NCBI GenBank assembly: GCA_020002185.1
Contig: CM034538.1
Coordinates: 1,091,770-1,155,769, forward strand
Length of the DNA stretch: 64,000 nt
Direction: 5' to 3'
Origin: Paraescarpia echinospica
Taxonomy: Eukaryota > Annelida > Polychaeta > Sabellida > Siboglinidae
The notes under the pieces were generated by a model, which was not told the origin of the DNA, did not search any database, and saw only the letters and a program-made list of their open reading frames with translations. Below, piece by piece: positions 22,033 to 61,233 of this stretch (position 1 is the stretch's first letter; every line of letters starts with the position of its first letter). Position numbers and translations under genes: made by a program.

Positions 22033-24910
22033 CTAGATTCGCAGGGGGGATCCACAGAGAAGCCTGAAACTGGAGGCATAGATAAAGACAGCAGAAATAA
22101 ATCGGCAAAGAACAGCCTGGAAAACTGTTCTGAATCAGGATATAAATGCATTTGTTTAAATGCAAGGAGCATAGTAAACAAAAGAAGTGAACTAAACATT
22201 ATGGTAGAAGATATTGACCCTCACATAATAGGCATAACCGAATCGTGGGCCACCACTGATATATCAGATGCCGAATTGGGACTAACAGGATATGTAATGT
22301 TTAGGAAAGATAGAATAGGAAGAAAGGGAGGTGGAGTTATTTTATATATTAAAGAATCTATCCAGGCTTATGAAATAAAATTAGAAAGAGAAGCAGATTG
22401 CGAAGAAGCTGTTTGGTGTAACATAGTTACAGGAAACTCAACGTTAACAGTTGGGTTAGTTTATCGAAGTCCAAACATAAGCATAGAAGAGAATGAAAAA
22501 ATACAAAACGCTATAAGGGAAGTAAGCAAACGGAACTGTATTATTATGGGGGACTTTAACCATGGGCATATACAATGGAAATCTCTCCAGAGTATGGGGA
22601 GTGAGGACCACAAGTTTTTAGTTTTAGTACAAGATAGTTTCCTTTCTCAACATGTGCTAGAACCAACCAGGGGAGAGAATGTGTTAGACTTAGTTTTGTC
22701 CTCACAGAAAGAATTAGTTGACAATGTCAAGATATGTGAGCCACTGGGGAGTAGTGATCACAACCAGATACATTTTACCATCAAAGTAAAATCAGAAAGG
22801 AATAGTAAAAAGCAGTATAGGAGAAATTTCCACAAAGGAAGGTATAAGGACATGAGGAAATATTTAGCAAAGATAGACTGGAATAACACACTGAAGAATA
22901 AGACAGCAACCGAATGCTGGAATATCTTAAATAGTGAAATTAAGTGCATAGTCGATAAATTTGTACCTTTCAAAAAACAAGGGAAACGGTCTAAAAAGAA
23001 ACACTTATCGAAAGAAGCCATTAGAAAAATTAAGTATAAACAAATGATGGAAGTCATATAGATGTACTGGAAATGATGAAGACTACAACATTTATAAAGA
23101 AGCACTTAATCAAGCTACAGCTGAAATTAGAAATTCAAAGAGAAGCTATGAAAAAAAATTAGCTAGTAATATAAAACATGACAGTAAGAGTTTTATGCGT
23201 ATATTCGAAGCAAACAGTAAGTTCAGGATAAGGTCGGTCCTCTAGAAGATAGTGCTGGAAATACAATATCAGAGGGATTCTTAATGGCAGAAGACCTGAA
23301 TGAGTATTTTAGTTCAGTGTTTACCAGGGAAGATATTAGTTCACTGCCAGTACCAGAGGCTAAGTTCAAGGGGGCAGATTCAGACTATTTAGGACAGTTA
23401 GTTGTAACCTCGGAAATGGTAGCTAAGAAAATAAGGGCTATGAAGGATAATAAATCACCTGGAGTGGACGGGATTCCGCCCAAACTAATATTGGAAATTG
23501 TAGAACAAATTAGCGAACCGCTTGCAACAGTTTTCAATTTGTCATTAGAAGAGGGAGTGGTTCCTTTAGAATGGAAAGAGGCAAACATTATACCGTTATT
23601 TAAAAAGGTTCGAGAAACAAGTCAGAGAACTATAGACCAGTGAGTTTAACATCAGTGATTTGCAAATTATTAGAAAGACTAATTAAAGATCACATGGTGG
23701 ATTTTCTTGTTAAACATAACTTGATAAACCCATCTCAACATGGGTTTTTAAAAGCGAGGTCATGCTTAACAAATATGTTATGTTTTTTGGAAGACATCAC
23801 TAGGTGGGTAGATGAGGGATCACCAGTAGATATCATCTATTTAGATTTTCAAAAAGCTTTCGACAAAGTACCACATCAAAGATTACTCCTTAAGCTAAAG
23901 GCCCATGGCATAGGAAATGGTATAATAAACTGGATAGAAAAATGGCTGAATGACAGAAGACAACGTGTAGTAGTTGATGGGGAGGCTTCAAACTGGAAAT
24001 CGGTATTGAGTGGGGTACCACAGGGATCAGTACTAGGACCTATATTATTCTTAATATATATCAACGATTTGGACGATGATATAACAAGCAAGGTGTTAAA
24101 ATTTGCGGATGATACAAAAGTGTTTAGAAGGATTAAAAGTGATGGAGACAGACAGCATTTACAAGATGATCTTGATAGGTTGATCAAATGGTCTGAAATG
24201 TGGCAAATGCTGTTCAATTTTGGGAAATGTAAATGCCTCCACACAGGTCATGGGAATGAAGAGGTAAAATATAAAATGGGGGGTACTGTTCTAAGTACTA
24301 CTGTACAAGAAAAGGACTTGGGGTTAACCATTAGTGCTGATATGAAGGTTTCAGAGCAGTGCGGAATTGCAGCGTCAAAGGGAAATCAAATCCTTGGATT
24401 AATTAGGCGAAATATAGCGTATAAGAAAAAGAATTAATAGTACCGCTGTACAAAACAATAGTGAGGCCTCATTTAGAATATTGTATACAAGCATGGAGGC
24501 CATATCGCAAGAAGGACATAGATATGCTAGAAAGAGTACAGAGGAGAGCGACTAAAATGATACCAAATCTGAGGGATCTTAGTTATGAAAAACGCCTAAA
24601 AGAATGTGGTTTAACAACACTAGAGACCAGGAGATTGAGAGGAGATCAGATAGAAGTGTTTAAAATATTGAATGGTTATGAAAATATTGATAGAAACATT
24701 TTTTTCTCAGTTAAGAAAAATAGAAGGACCAGAGGACATGAAGCTACATTAGTAAAGGAGCAGTGTAGATTAGATATAAGAAAGTTCTCATTCTCACAAA
24801 GGACTGTAAATGAATGGAACAGATTATCTCCTGATTGTGTTGGTGCTAGTAGCGTGAATATGTTTAAAAATAAAATCGACACACACCTTAAAAAGGCGGG
24901 ATACATGTAG
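22030..24910 (+). pseudogene. CR1 copy 2 ORF2, endonuclease-RT, frameshifted
   Basis: Domain order is as in copy 1: endonuclease (ITESW, GGGVILYI, MGDFNHGH, SSDHNQIHF), then reverse transcriptase (KSPGVDGIPPKL, DFQKAFDKVPH, GVPQGSVLGPILF, KFADDTKVF) and the C-terminal region. Compared with copy 1 it has lost two bases near 23048, one in a T run near 23190, one in an A run near 23607 and more near 24430. It keeps tryptophan where copy 1 has a stop. None of these lesions is shared with copy 1, so each copy decayed after its own insertion. Confidence 0.9.
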
Positions 24911-24958
24911 ATAAAAAGTATTGGACTCTCGATAAGCCAAAAGGCTTCCTTGTCCACC

Positions 24959-25010
24959 TGCCATCCAGAGTAATTTTCTGGATGGCAATCTTGTTAAATC
25001 TTGTTAAATC
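24959..25010 (+). promoter_or_regulatory. CR1 copy 2 3' stem-loop and terminal decamers
   Basis: TGCCATCCAG pairs perfectly with CTGGATGGCA, then ATC and two copies of TTGTTAAATC. The eighth pair is C-G here but a T-G wobble in copies 1 and 3. Confidence 0.75.
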
Positions 25011-25021
25011 ACAGTTTGAAT

Positions 25022-25905
25022 TGGAATTCGATCTTTTTTGTTCCTATTTGTGTGGTATCTACACTTGGTGGTCTCTTGTTTATCAACTACTTCCTTTCAG
25101 CCTTGACGTCCATTTTGACGTTGCTCATTGCCAATCTGTGGTCACTTCCGATGTTAACTTGGTTGATGACAGTTACGTCAGTGACCATTTCTGGCCTGTT
25201 TGTCAGGATGTAGTCAATTTCGTTCTTCGTTTCTGCGTTTGAGCTTTTCCATCTTCTGCCTGCTTCCCTTTGGAACATGATATTCACGATTTTGTACTTT
25301 CGTGATGTTGTCCATTCTACCAAGATGTCGCCTCTCTCATTTCTCACATCTAGGCCAAATTTGCCTGTTTGCCGTTTACGTTTGTTCGTTTCCCTACTTG
25401 CACATTAAATTCTCCCATCACTATCGTGTAGTGAGTTGGATTTTCTAAGATCTCATCCACGTCGTTGTAGAAGTTGTTTGAGTCTTCTTCTGAGTATGAT
25501 GTTGTTGCTGCATATACTTGCATATATTTGTACTATCTTCAGTTTGTAGCGCTTTGTTATGCATAGAACAATTTCTGCTACTTTGGGGTTGATGCTGTTA
25601 ACCCTTACTCTATTGATAAATTATGAGAAAGTCTACTCCTGCTTGGCCGTTGTTCGCCGTGGAATGGTATAGTAGGTGGCCGCTTTGTAAGGTAGTGAAG
25701 CATCCCTCTCTTCTTCTGAATTCTCCGATCCCGATCACATGCCATACCAACCTGGTTTCCCCAAATTCTTCCTCGAGTCCTTGTATCTGTTCATCTCTTT
25801 GTAGTGTTACGTTACGTTATATGTTGCTATCTTCATTCTACTTACCTTCTCTCGGTCATATACTCTTTCGATGGTGCTGGGGGCCTTGGCTTCTTTGTAT
25901 TTTGC
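25022..25905 (-). mobile_element. RTE/CFDP2-like LINE, endonuclease-half fragment
   Basis: Read on the minus strand, the fragment begins with MKIATYNV (about 25833), the usual start of an EEP endonuclease. It is broken by frameshifts in the middle and continues with GDILVEWTTSRKYKIVN, RRWKSSNAETKNEIDYIL and GSDHRLAMSNVK. This series matches the endonuclease of LINEs related to the craniofacial development protein 2 (RTE/BovB) group. It stops before any reverse transcriptase, abutting the 3' end of CR1 copy 2. Confidence 0.75.
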
Positions 25906-25924
25906 ACGCCGATGTTGTTGGCCT

Positions 25925-26110
25925 ACCCTACCACGCTGGCCGGTGCGGGTTGGAAGGGGGGGGGGGGCGACGTAGGGTGAACGAAATTGCTCAAGTTTCC
26001 ACACGGCGGCCGAATTAGTACCGAACCACCGCCCGGCCGGCGCCGGGATTCGAACCCCGGTCCCCCGATCGACAGTCCGGCACTCTATCACTTGGCCACT
26101 GCGCCCCCTT
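25925..26110 (-). mobile_element. tRNA-derived SINE
   Basis: The minus strand reads as a tRNA-like head from about 26107. It has an A-box-like TGGCCAAGTGATAG and an exact B box GGTTCGAATCC (26056-26046). The anticodon-loop region CTGTCGA would give GTC, so a tRNA-Asp-like ancestor is likely. The acceptor stem has two mismatches, and the sequence continues into a non-tRNA GC-rich body (TAATTCGGCCGCCGTGTGG) and a C run. Polymerase III SINEs have this structure; an intact tRNA gene does not. Confidence 0.7.
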
Positions 26111-26565
26111 GTACGTGTTATCGCGACATAATACAGAGTTTCAGCGCATTCATTTTCCAAACGACCGTGTCAAATCAGAACATTGGTCGGATAATTTATG
26201 GGACATCAATGTCTTGTGTGTTTTTTGCCTTAAAGGGAAACAAAAGGCAACTGATGCATCGAAACACGTTAATACAAACTAAACATTTGCAGCCACAATC
26301 ACTTTTTTAACGTAAGTGGCTTACCCAGATTGTGGTCCCAAAATGGTATATTCTACTGAAATCTCCGACAACATTAAGGCTGACATCTTGCCGATGACTC
26401 GGCGACTTGGCCAAAAGCAACAAATAAACGAGCCGCTTTGTTTTTTTACCGCGGTGCTTCCGGCACTTAACGACCTGGTTCATTTGTCAACGCATATGAT
26501 GACATACGCTTCGTAGGACTTATACAAGGTCGGTTTGCAATAAAAACGTGGTTTGGTAAATGGTG
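26111..26565. other. No recognised gene
   Basis: Short unremarkable frames between the SINE and a GT microsatellite. Confidence 0.5.
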
Positions 26566-26567
26566 TC

Positions 26568-26601
26568 AGTGTGTGTCTGTCTGTGTGTTGTGTGTGTGTG
26601 T

Positions 26602-26635
<34 letters not shown>
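26568..26635. repeat. (TG)n microsatellite
   Basis: A GT dinucleotide run with a few interruptions. Confidence 0.95.
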
Positions 26636-26636
<1 letters not shown>

Positions 26637-26844
26637 CCGCGCGCGCATGTGTGCACATTAGTTAATAATTGTTTGAGAATACCTTTCGCACAGTAATTGC
26701 AGCGATGCTGAATGCTTCCCAGAGAAAGCGAGATGGTGGTCAATTGACGGATCAGACGTGGAGTGTAACTTCGAACATAGGAATGTAATGTGTAAATATA
26801 CAGAAAATATAATGTTTACCTATATTTCTCTTAACTAGAAATTG

Positions 26845-28970
26845 TAAGTAGGTAGGTAGGTTTTATTTGGAATTGAATAAATCATACATACAAATATAAA
26901 CAATCCGTAAAACAATCGACAAAATGATATACAATTCCAGGATGACAGCGGAGCCAATTAAGGCTGTAACCAGTTTGTTTTAATTATTCCATTATAAGAT
27001 GATAATGATTAAGTAAACTAGTCGCCGTCGTCCCCAAAATAACTATTATCAACAATGATTTAACGTGTAGTGCGTTGGTTACGTTGCTATAATCAATAGA
27101 ACATATATGTAAATATAATAACAGTATTATTATATGATAAATGTTCACATAAGTAGTCTTGCGAAAAAAACATGTGGTTATGCCAAGCTTCAGCAATGGT
27201 ATAAAGCCTAAGTAGAATAACATTATATCAAACACATATGTCAGACGTTTTGGGGTGGAATGAAATTAGAACTAGAACACCATACCTTTATTATTTTGTG
27301 TAACAGTTGGAATTGTATTCCAGATCATCGGACCTTTACATTCGAAGATCTTTGAGTAGAACTGAAGATAGGACGTATATTACAGGTTTGTCTTGATTTA
27401 TAAAAGTGAATGTCAAAAAATGTAAATGTAAAAATATCCGATAATGAATGTGGCAGACTCCCGTGAACATAATGATACATACATTTTCCAACTTCAATTT
27501 AATAAATATCATGCAATTTTATTAAATTTAAACATGTAAAGAGGGGATGTGAATGTTCCCAATAGTTTGTTTTAAGAATGGAATGTACAATTTTTTTGCA
27601 TAATGAATAATTTTTTGATATGAGTTTTGCATGTGGATCCCCACAAAATGATTCCGTATGTCAAGTAGGGATAAACTAAAGTGTAATAAATTGTTTTAAT
27701 GTGCAGCTACTGGAAGGTAGCTGTTAACGTTATTAATTATATATATAACGCACTGGTTAGCTTGTTTTTGCATGCATTTATATGTTCATGCCAATCAAGT
27801 CTGTCGTCTATATGAAGGCCTAGAAATGTTTTACATTTTGTTCGCTGAATTATGTTATTAGTTATCGCTAATAATAATTCTTCGTTCTGAGCAGGACGAG
27901 ATCTAGAAAATAACATGCATTTTGTTTTAGAAATGTTTAAAGATAGTTTATTGGCACGAAACCAGTCAGCTAATATTTCAAGTTCGTTATTCATATATTT
28001 ATATATTTCATTAATGTGTTTTCCAGTTTTGTATATAGTAGTGTCATCAGCAAACTGTATTGTTTTGCACATGTTTACACAGAATGGAAGGTCATTAATA
28101 TATTATATAATCATAAGCGGACCGAGGATAGACCCTTGTGGGACACCGTGTGTGACATCCTGCTGAAGTGAGTCACTAGAACTGTACTTAACATATTGTT
28201 TCCTGTTTGAAAGGTAACTCTTCAACCATTTGAGTGGAGTACCCCTTATACCGTAAAATTCAAGTTTGTGTAATAGGATTTGGTGATTGATAGTGTCGAA
28301 TGCTTTACTTAGATCCAGAAAAACAGCAAGGACTGAGTCTTTTTTTCCAGTGCTTTAATAACGTTACTAGTAAAAGCAGTAATAACTTTGGTTGTTGAAT
28401 GTTTCTCACGAAAACCATATTGGTTATTGTTCAATATGGTGGTTTTCTATATAAAATCATAAGTCATTCTATGTACAACTTTTCCCAGTATTTTAGAAAT
28501 CGAAGGTAACAAAGATGTTGGTCTATAATGAGAAAATACATCAGTAGCTTTATACTTATAGACAGTTATAATTGTTGCTATTTTTATTTCGTCAGGCTCT
28601 ATTCCCTCACCTATTGATTTATTTATTTAAATAGTTATTGCTAAGGCTATTTGCTCACCAAATAATTTTATGAGGCAGGGACTAAAATTGTCATATCCAG
28701 AACAGGTTGGAGATACATTATAATTTGCCTGATTTCATTTACATCGGTCGGACTCATGAAGCGACTTCTTGGATTTTGTTTAGGACAATTCTGAAGATAT
28801 TTAGTAAATTGCTCTTTAGGTTGAGGGATTGCATTTGCGTGGTTTGAACCAACATTAGTAAACACATTACAGAATATATTATAAATTTGATGAGGGTCCT
28901 TAATGATATCGTTATTATATTTAAAGTCTGACAAAATGCCTGATTTATCGTTGTTTTCCCCAATCATGGT
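26845..28970 (-). mobile_element. Jockey-like LINE remnant with 3' UTR
   Basis: The minus strand from about 28967 encodes a linker ahead of the reverse transcriptase, then LDLSKAFDTI, GVPQGSILGP-type and QFADDTTIYKTG boxes (28060-28040), and KLSLNISKTKCMLF, all broken by stops. About 900 nt of AT-rich sequence follow and end near 26850 in AATAAAACC with tandem CTAC words. That is a plausible LINE 3' end with its own terminal repeat. Endonuclease and 5' end are absent. Confidence 0.75.
27737..28967 (-). pseudogene. Reverse transcriptase fragment of jockey-like LINE
   Basis: Open segments at 28967-28668 and 28072-27737 cover the start and the catalytic to thumb part of the enzyme; the fingers and palm between them are readable only with frame changes. 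The catalytic FADD is kept. The reading ends soon after DWHEHINACKNKL, short of the full C-terminus. Confidence 0.75.
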
Positions 28971-28999
28971 TCTAAATAATGTCCAAGTTTTGTTTAGAA

Positions 29000-31838
29000 T
29001 CGTTCTTAAATGTTTTTAACTCATTCTTATAGTATGTCGACTTGGCAATTTGTTTGTTTGTTTATATATAATATGATATTTAAGCGAAATCATTTGGAAC
29101 GAATTTATCGAGTAATATAACATTACAACATACATTTCAATACGATCTGCGTGACTTATTGAAACTACTCCGATTGAAACACCTCTGATGTGATGACAAT
29201 CACCTTCACGCATCATATTAATCATATCAACACATTTAATGTGCAATTTTGCACACATTTATTTTATTTGGTAAACTGTTGACGTTTGTTAATTGCATAC
29301 AATTACATATTTTTAATTTAATATTTCACTAGAAACCCCACTCTATATACAAAAACTTGTTACCAGTGAATCCGGTTTCTAGTTGAAGTTGGCGGGAAGA
29401 CATAACCGGAAGTGAGCCTCTACCTGGAGATTATGGAAATAAGTTACCTGTTTTGTTTGAAATGATCTTATGTCAACCAAGAGCATCGTTGCAATGGACT
29501 AACGTAACAATGTCTACGAAATATTATACACCACTTCTCAAGACGCCCATTTTTGATTTATAATCAATTGCTGATGATACGATGAGTGGCGCCACCAGTG
29601 GGAACGCGGGCGACAATGCGACAGTTGTTAGGTTGTTACAAACATACTGTATATATGCCTAAACCTGTTTAATGAAACTCAACTATCCTTTGCTAATGAG
29701 TGTTCGTTTGAAAATATTGTTGGCTACTGAAAGCAGCTCATCGAATGTTTGGTAATAGTGCAGTTGGAGCTACTCTTTACTTTGACTTAAATACAGTTGT
29801 TAGTACTTTTTTACGTTTGGTTGAGTATATATTTCTCAGTTACTGATGCACGTAGACGACTTCAAATTGCACAGTGGGCTGTACGGTAAACATTCGAGAT
29901 AGCATGGCTAAAGTAGCATTTCTTACTATTTCTATTATATATTATATTATGCTCTAGCACGGATGGAATAATTTTGATTGACGAAATGCATCATGCATGC
30001 TGGTATTAACATAGAAGACAAACTGATCAGGATACCGGAACAGCTGAATGTTATGTGATGACATGTACGCGGGCATATTAAATAGTATCGATTTAGCCGG
30101 GTCAGATCAATAATAGCATTACTTACCGCCCACCCATAACACCTCGTCAGAGCTTGTGGCTGATGCATGTATTATCTGGGCAGTCATTTTCTTCTCCAGT
30201 CATTCGCTCTCATTACTGCTCTCAACACTAGACCTTTAGTGAATCTCAATATTACATATTCGGTGACTCGCAATGGTATCGCTTCAGTGACGCAATCTCT
30301 TTACAATGAGCAGCCGCTGGCCTTTAACGCACAAATTAACTAAACGTCCCTCCTCATTTAATTTAGCTCTTCGCAAATCAGATTCTTTGATGAATTTTGA
30401 CCGGACCCAGTGCTTTCAACGTATCTAAATAAAACAACGTTCAAACGAGCTGGGATATAATGAATACTAGGCATGTTTACCGTTTCGTATTTTTTCAAAA
30501 ACGAGAAGAACGAGTATAAAAACCATAATTGATGAAAGAACTTTAACTTCAACATAATGAATGCCATATTGTGGTAAATTGCTACTACACAGGCTTCGAC
30601 GCAGCGGCGGATGGGACGACGGTCACATTCAACACGCAATTCTACTTCTAACTGTTTTAACACATTCGCCAATAAACGGTTTTTATTGATTTTATACGAC
30701 AATAACTAACAACGGGCCTTGTGGAAGTGATATTACGAGGAAGACAATGTAAGCACATATGACATACTATACATAATTAAAGCACTTGTCAAAATGTCGA
30801 GTTTCCAGTACTGGGAGAGCTACCTGATCGATTAATAGAACCTTAAGTACTTAATAGTTCAATAATGATACATATTTTCGATGAAGAGTCAAACTACGAA
30901 TATTCAAGTTTGATTAGTTTTCGTTGTACTGGTTAATGTTACTTTATAGCACGTGCCACGTCTCAAGCGAGCAGCTTCCTTTTTGTGGAATAATACCAAC
31001 AAATAATACCAACAAATGTTGCCTTTTGGAATGATGACGTTTAGATTTGTACTTGTTTTTTCACTTAAGATATTCGTTGGTTTCATTCTTAATTATTCGA
31101 TGTGTGATATCACGTGTAAATAATTTGACATAACAAATGCCAACACTTGTCAGCATAATTAAATCTTAGTCGTACATGACCAGGTACGACCTCAAGAGAT
31201 CTCGCCCTGACCGCGATAGCAGTGATGTGACGTCATATAGAACGTCCTAGTTTATGACAAACGTTATCAACTAATATAACAGTGAACGCCGCAAGTAGTA
31301 TACAAAGTTCCAAATATAACATATATATAACGTAGCATTTGTCAGTCAGCTGCCTCTTACGCATGGGACATAAATTGCAGTTCCAGGCTAAACGTTTCAG
31401 TTTTAAAGCTCCGCAACCTCGCAGTCCGAAGCTGAAAAGGGTAACCTCTCAATTTGTAGTTTGCAATTTTCAATTGCACTTTTGCAACTGAAAGCCATTG
31501 TCTCCGGACAGCATGATTGCAAACTCACGACTTGTGAGGTTGCAGCTTTCAGTTTGCGATACAAAAGTAAGTTCCGCGATTGTCTTCACATGCTAGTTGA
31601 TGCATTCTGCACACATGACTCGGAAATACAATTGATCGCAGTTGTACTTTTGTATTCCACACCCCGGTTCACGCTCTACTGCGTTACCGGTTGTATTGTC
31701 TTGTTGGTACTGTTACTTTCCTTGAATCGTTGCTTCCGTGTTCACCTTAACGTCTTAATTTGTATATAATATAGCATGTTTTATCAGATGTCTGTATGGT
31801 AGCAACAATGGCGATAATATAAATCGGAAGTTGAATCT
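29000..31838. other. No recognised gene
   Basis: AT-rich intergenic DNA downstream of the globin stop codon. The frames at 30358-30702, 31461-31769 and elsewhere lack any motif. I found no AATAAA on the minus strand within about 700 nt of the globin stop. Confidence 0.55.
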
Positions 31839-58165
<26,327 letters not shown>

Positions 58166-59520
58166 CACATCGTGACCCGCTCCGTCTGTAGGCTGCAGTT
58201 CCTTCCACACACGTCTCCCAGTATATCTCGGGCCGGGCACAGCTTGCACGATGCTCGCAATTCCAACGCAGGTTTTGCCGGGCCAGTTGAGTACGTCGAC
58301 TTTACAGTTGAGCGACGACAGGTGTCAGGTTGCAAGCACGTTGATTGATTCATGCGACCCGTTGTCTAGTCAACGGACAGACGAAGTCACGGAACCGGGA
58401 TACCAGTGCAGAAGTACCACACGATGTGAGTTAGTAGCGCACTTGCACTTGATGCGGAAACCATATATCGTCTGATCCAATGCTCAGAAGTGTCCTCCGT
58501 CAGTAACAAGAAATATGTCACATCTTTTTGAATGAAATATTTCCATGTTCAACGTTCTCAACACCTTCAATCGTACCGTTCGATGTCGATGATAAGACAC
58601 TACATCGTTTCTGGATCAACAAGAGGCTTATGTCTGATTCGGGCTGTCGTCCCTGTTGTGTCGTCAGTGTTGGTGTCACACGAGGCGGCTACACCGCGCA
58701 CCTGATGCCGTCGTTGTAATGTCATCAAGGCGATAGTAATTCACCTGCACGCAATACGGTCTCGTCCGTCGGCTTGTCTCTGCCGTGGGTTGTTTGCCTT
58801 GTACGCCTCAGTCCGTTTGGCAGTAATCGATACGGCGTGACTCGATGATCGAGGCGACAGGGCAGTGTGTGTCCGATCGCCTGAGAACTCCAAGAAAAAG
58901 CCGGACGCGTCCATAATGGTTGCCCTGGTTCCCAGTCACCCCGGTAGGCGCAGGGTGAGCGAACTGACGTAGTTCAGAATGCAGCATTCTTAGGAACAGC
59001 GCCGAAACTTGGGACTGTTTTACGCATCCATAGCTACTACTGCATGGAATTGACAGCACAGCATGACTTTTGTTGTTATTTAAAACAAACCACAACATCA
59101 TATAAAATTTCTCCTTCAGAATAATTATGTATCTGCAGTTACGGACGTGACACACACAATATACACAAAACGTCATATTCTATACTAATTATTGTCAGAT
59201 AGATGAGCCATTCCTGTGTCATGATTGTGCGTAGCCTATTGTTGATGTGTTGGGTATCTTAAATACTCCCAAACTAGCGCGTCAATTGTCGCGTTGAAGC
59301 GCAATCCGGCGCAGCTATAGTGGAACACCCACACGAAACATGATAAATATGTTGTCAACAATACTTTAATTGTCTATTAAAACAATGCGTAACTCGTTCA
59401 TACAAATACCTTTTGGAGATAGAAATATTGTAACTTTAAAGAAAACTATATGATTTGTTCTATTATGCAACTAATTCTGTACAACATAAAGAAATATCTT
59501 TTTACAGACTAGAGAGGGAA
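58166..59520. other. Globin 5' flank, no other gene recognised
   Basis: The sequence upstream of the globin ATG is moderately GC-rich up to about 58350 and would hold the 5' UTR and promoter. I see no convincing TATA box and cannot place the transcription start. Further frames are not recognisable. Confidence 0.5.
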
Positions 59521-59534
59521 GACAAATAAAAAGA

Positions 59535-59634
59535 CACACACATATATATATACGTGTATATGTACATATATATATATATATGTGTATATGTGTGTGTCTG
59601 TGGATGTGTGTGTGTATATATGTGTATATATGTG

Positions 59635-59681
<47 letters not shown>

Positions 59682-59965
59682 ATGTGTGTGTGTATGTATG
59701 TGTATATGTGTGTATGTATGTGTGTATGTGTGTATGTGTGTATGTGTGTATGTGTGTATGTGTGTATGTGTGTATGTGTGTATGTGTGCATGTGTGTGTA
59801 TGTAAGAATGTATGTACGTATGTGTATTTGTACATACGTACGCACGTATGTATATATGTATGTATGTATGTATGTATATATGCATGTATGTATGTATGTA
59901 TGTATGCATGCATGTATGCGTGTATGTATGTATGTATACATGTATGCATACTTGCATGTATGAAT
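59535..59965. repeat. TA/TG/TATG microsatellite tract
   Basis: Mixed TATA, TGTG, GTATGT and ATGT words over about 430 bp. Long Tyr/Cys/Val-rich or His/Thr-rich frames on both strands are artefacts of it. Confidence 0.95.
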
Positions 59966-59971
59966 GTACAT

Positions 59972-60121
59972 GTACACGAGGTATATATACGATGTACACG
60001 TGGTATATATACGATGTACTCGTGCTATATATACGATGTGCACGTGATATATATACGATGTACACGAGGTATATATACGATGTACACGTGCTATATATAC
60101 GATGTACACGTGGTATAGACG
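59972..60121. repeat. 22-bp minisatellite, seven copies, with CACGTG words
   Basis: The unit is close to GTACACGTGGTATATATACG followed by AT. Copies start every 22 bp from 59972 to 60104. Four of the seven contain CACGTG, an E-box that also includes the ACGTG core of hypoxia-response elements. The array is about 1.8 kb upstream of the globin start codon. Confidence 0.9.
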
Positions 60122-60308
60122 AGTTTCAATGTTTATAAACAAACGTGACATGTGTGGATGCGCACGCATACTGGCGGCAGAAGTAGCGTCCGTGTATGGC
60201 GAGTGGCTTGTTACAAATGGATGGTTCGGCGAGTAAAATCAAATTCGCCACAGAAAATTATAATTATGTGGTCAAACTTCGTCTCAATACCGGTGAGCAG
60301 CTACCAGA

Positions 60309-60427
60309 TCCATATACGTTACCAGACAATGAGTGGTCGCTGGATTTAGTGCAGTGACCAGCATTAGTGTTATGCTGGTCACTGCACTAAATCCAGCGAC
60401 CACTCATTGTCTGGTAACGTATATGGA
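60309..60427. repeat. 56-bp perfect inverted repeat
   Basis: 60309-60364 and 60372-60427 are exact reverse complements around a 7-nt loop TAGTGTT. Perfect arms of this length mean either a very recent inverted duplication or a library or assembly fold-back. Confidence 0.97.
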
Positions 60428-60693
60428 GTGTTCCCCCAGATTCATCTTTACTTCATTAACACACCGCGAACTTATGGTATATATACACCTACGAGAACAA
60501 GGGAGCGTACACGAGTTTGGACGAATACAATCATATTGTACGTGGTCATGTACAGCGAGTGAAATATTATTTTATAAATAAGAATTGCAACTACTGCTTC
60601 TTGATGACTGAAGTCCTCCCAAGTCAGCGACAGGGAGAAACCAACAGCACTGCACGTGTGTGGCGGGGTAAGTGTATTATTGTTTCATCTAGC

Positions 60694-61233
60694 AATATCA
60701 ATTATGGAACCCCTACCTCCACAGGATTCAATATCAATTATGGAACCCCTACCTCCACAGGATTCAATATCAATTATGGAACCCCTACCTCCACAGGATT
60801 CAATATCAATTATGGAACCCCTACCTCCACAGGATTCAATATCAATTATGGAACCCCTACCTCCACAGGATTCAATATCAATTATGGAACCCCTACCTCC
60901 ACAGGATTCAATATCAATTATGGAACCCCTACCTCCACAGGATTCAATATCAATTATGGAACCCCTACCTCCACAGGATTCAATATCAATTATGGAACCC
61001 CTACCTCCACAGGATTCAATATCAATTATGGAACCCCTACCTCCACAGGATTCAATATCAATTATGGAACCCCTACCTCCACAGGATTCAATATCAATTA
61101 TGGAACCCCTACCTCCACAGGATTCAATATCAATTATGGAACCCCTACCTCCACAGGATTCAATATCAATTATGGAACCCCTACCTCCACAGGATTCAAT
61201 ATCAATTATGGAACCCCTACCTCCACAGGATTC
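60694..61233. repeat. 36-bp tandem repeat, 15 apparently identical copies
   Basis: The unit AATATCAATTATGGAACCCC followed by TACCTCCACAGGATTC is repeated exactly 15 times (540 bp) with no difference that I can see. It is in frame in an open frame from about 60517 to 61305 (12-residue pattern NINYGTPTSTGF) and in another (SISIMEPLPPQD). The flanks of that frame show no signal peptide or domain, so I treat it as a repeat. Confidence 0.95.

Larger units (their letters stand above)
21501..25010 (+). mobile_element. CR1-like LINE, copy 2, 5' end in gap
   Basis: Same family as copy 1, with most bases identical through ORF1, ORF2 and the 3' UTR. The visible part begins in the basic repeat region of ORF1 and ends with the 3' stem-loop (24959-24968 paired with 24978-24987) and two TTGTTAAATC decamers (to about 25010). 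Confidence 0.9.

Noticed and set aside
26036..26110. Functional tRNA-Asp gene
   Set aside because: A and B boxes are present but the acceptor stem has mismatches and the sequence continues into a SINE body.
59471..60169. His/Thr/Tyr-rich frames on the minus strand
   Set aside because: Generated by the TG/TA microsatellite and the 22-bp repeat.
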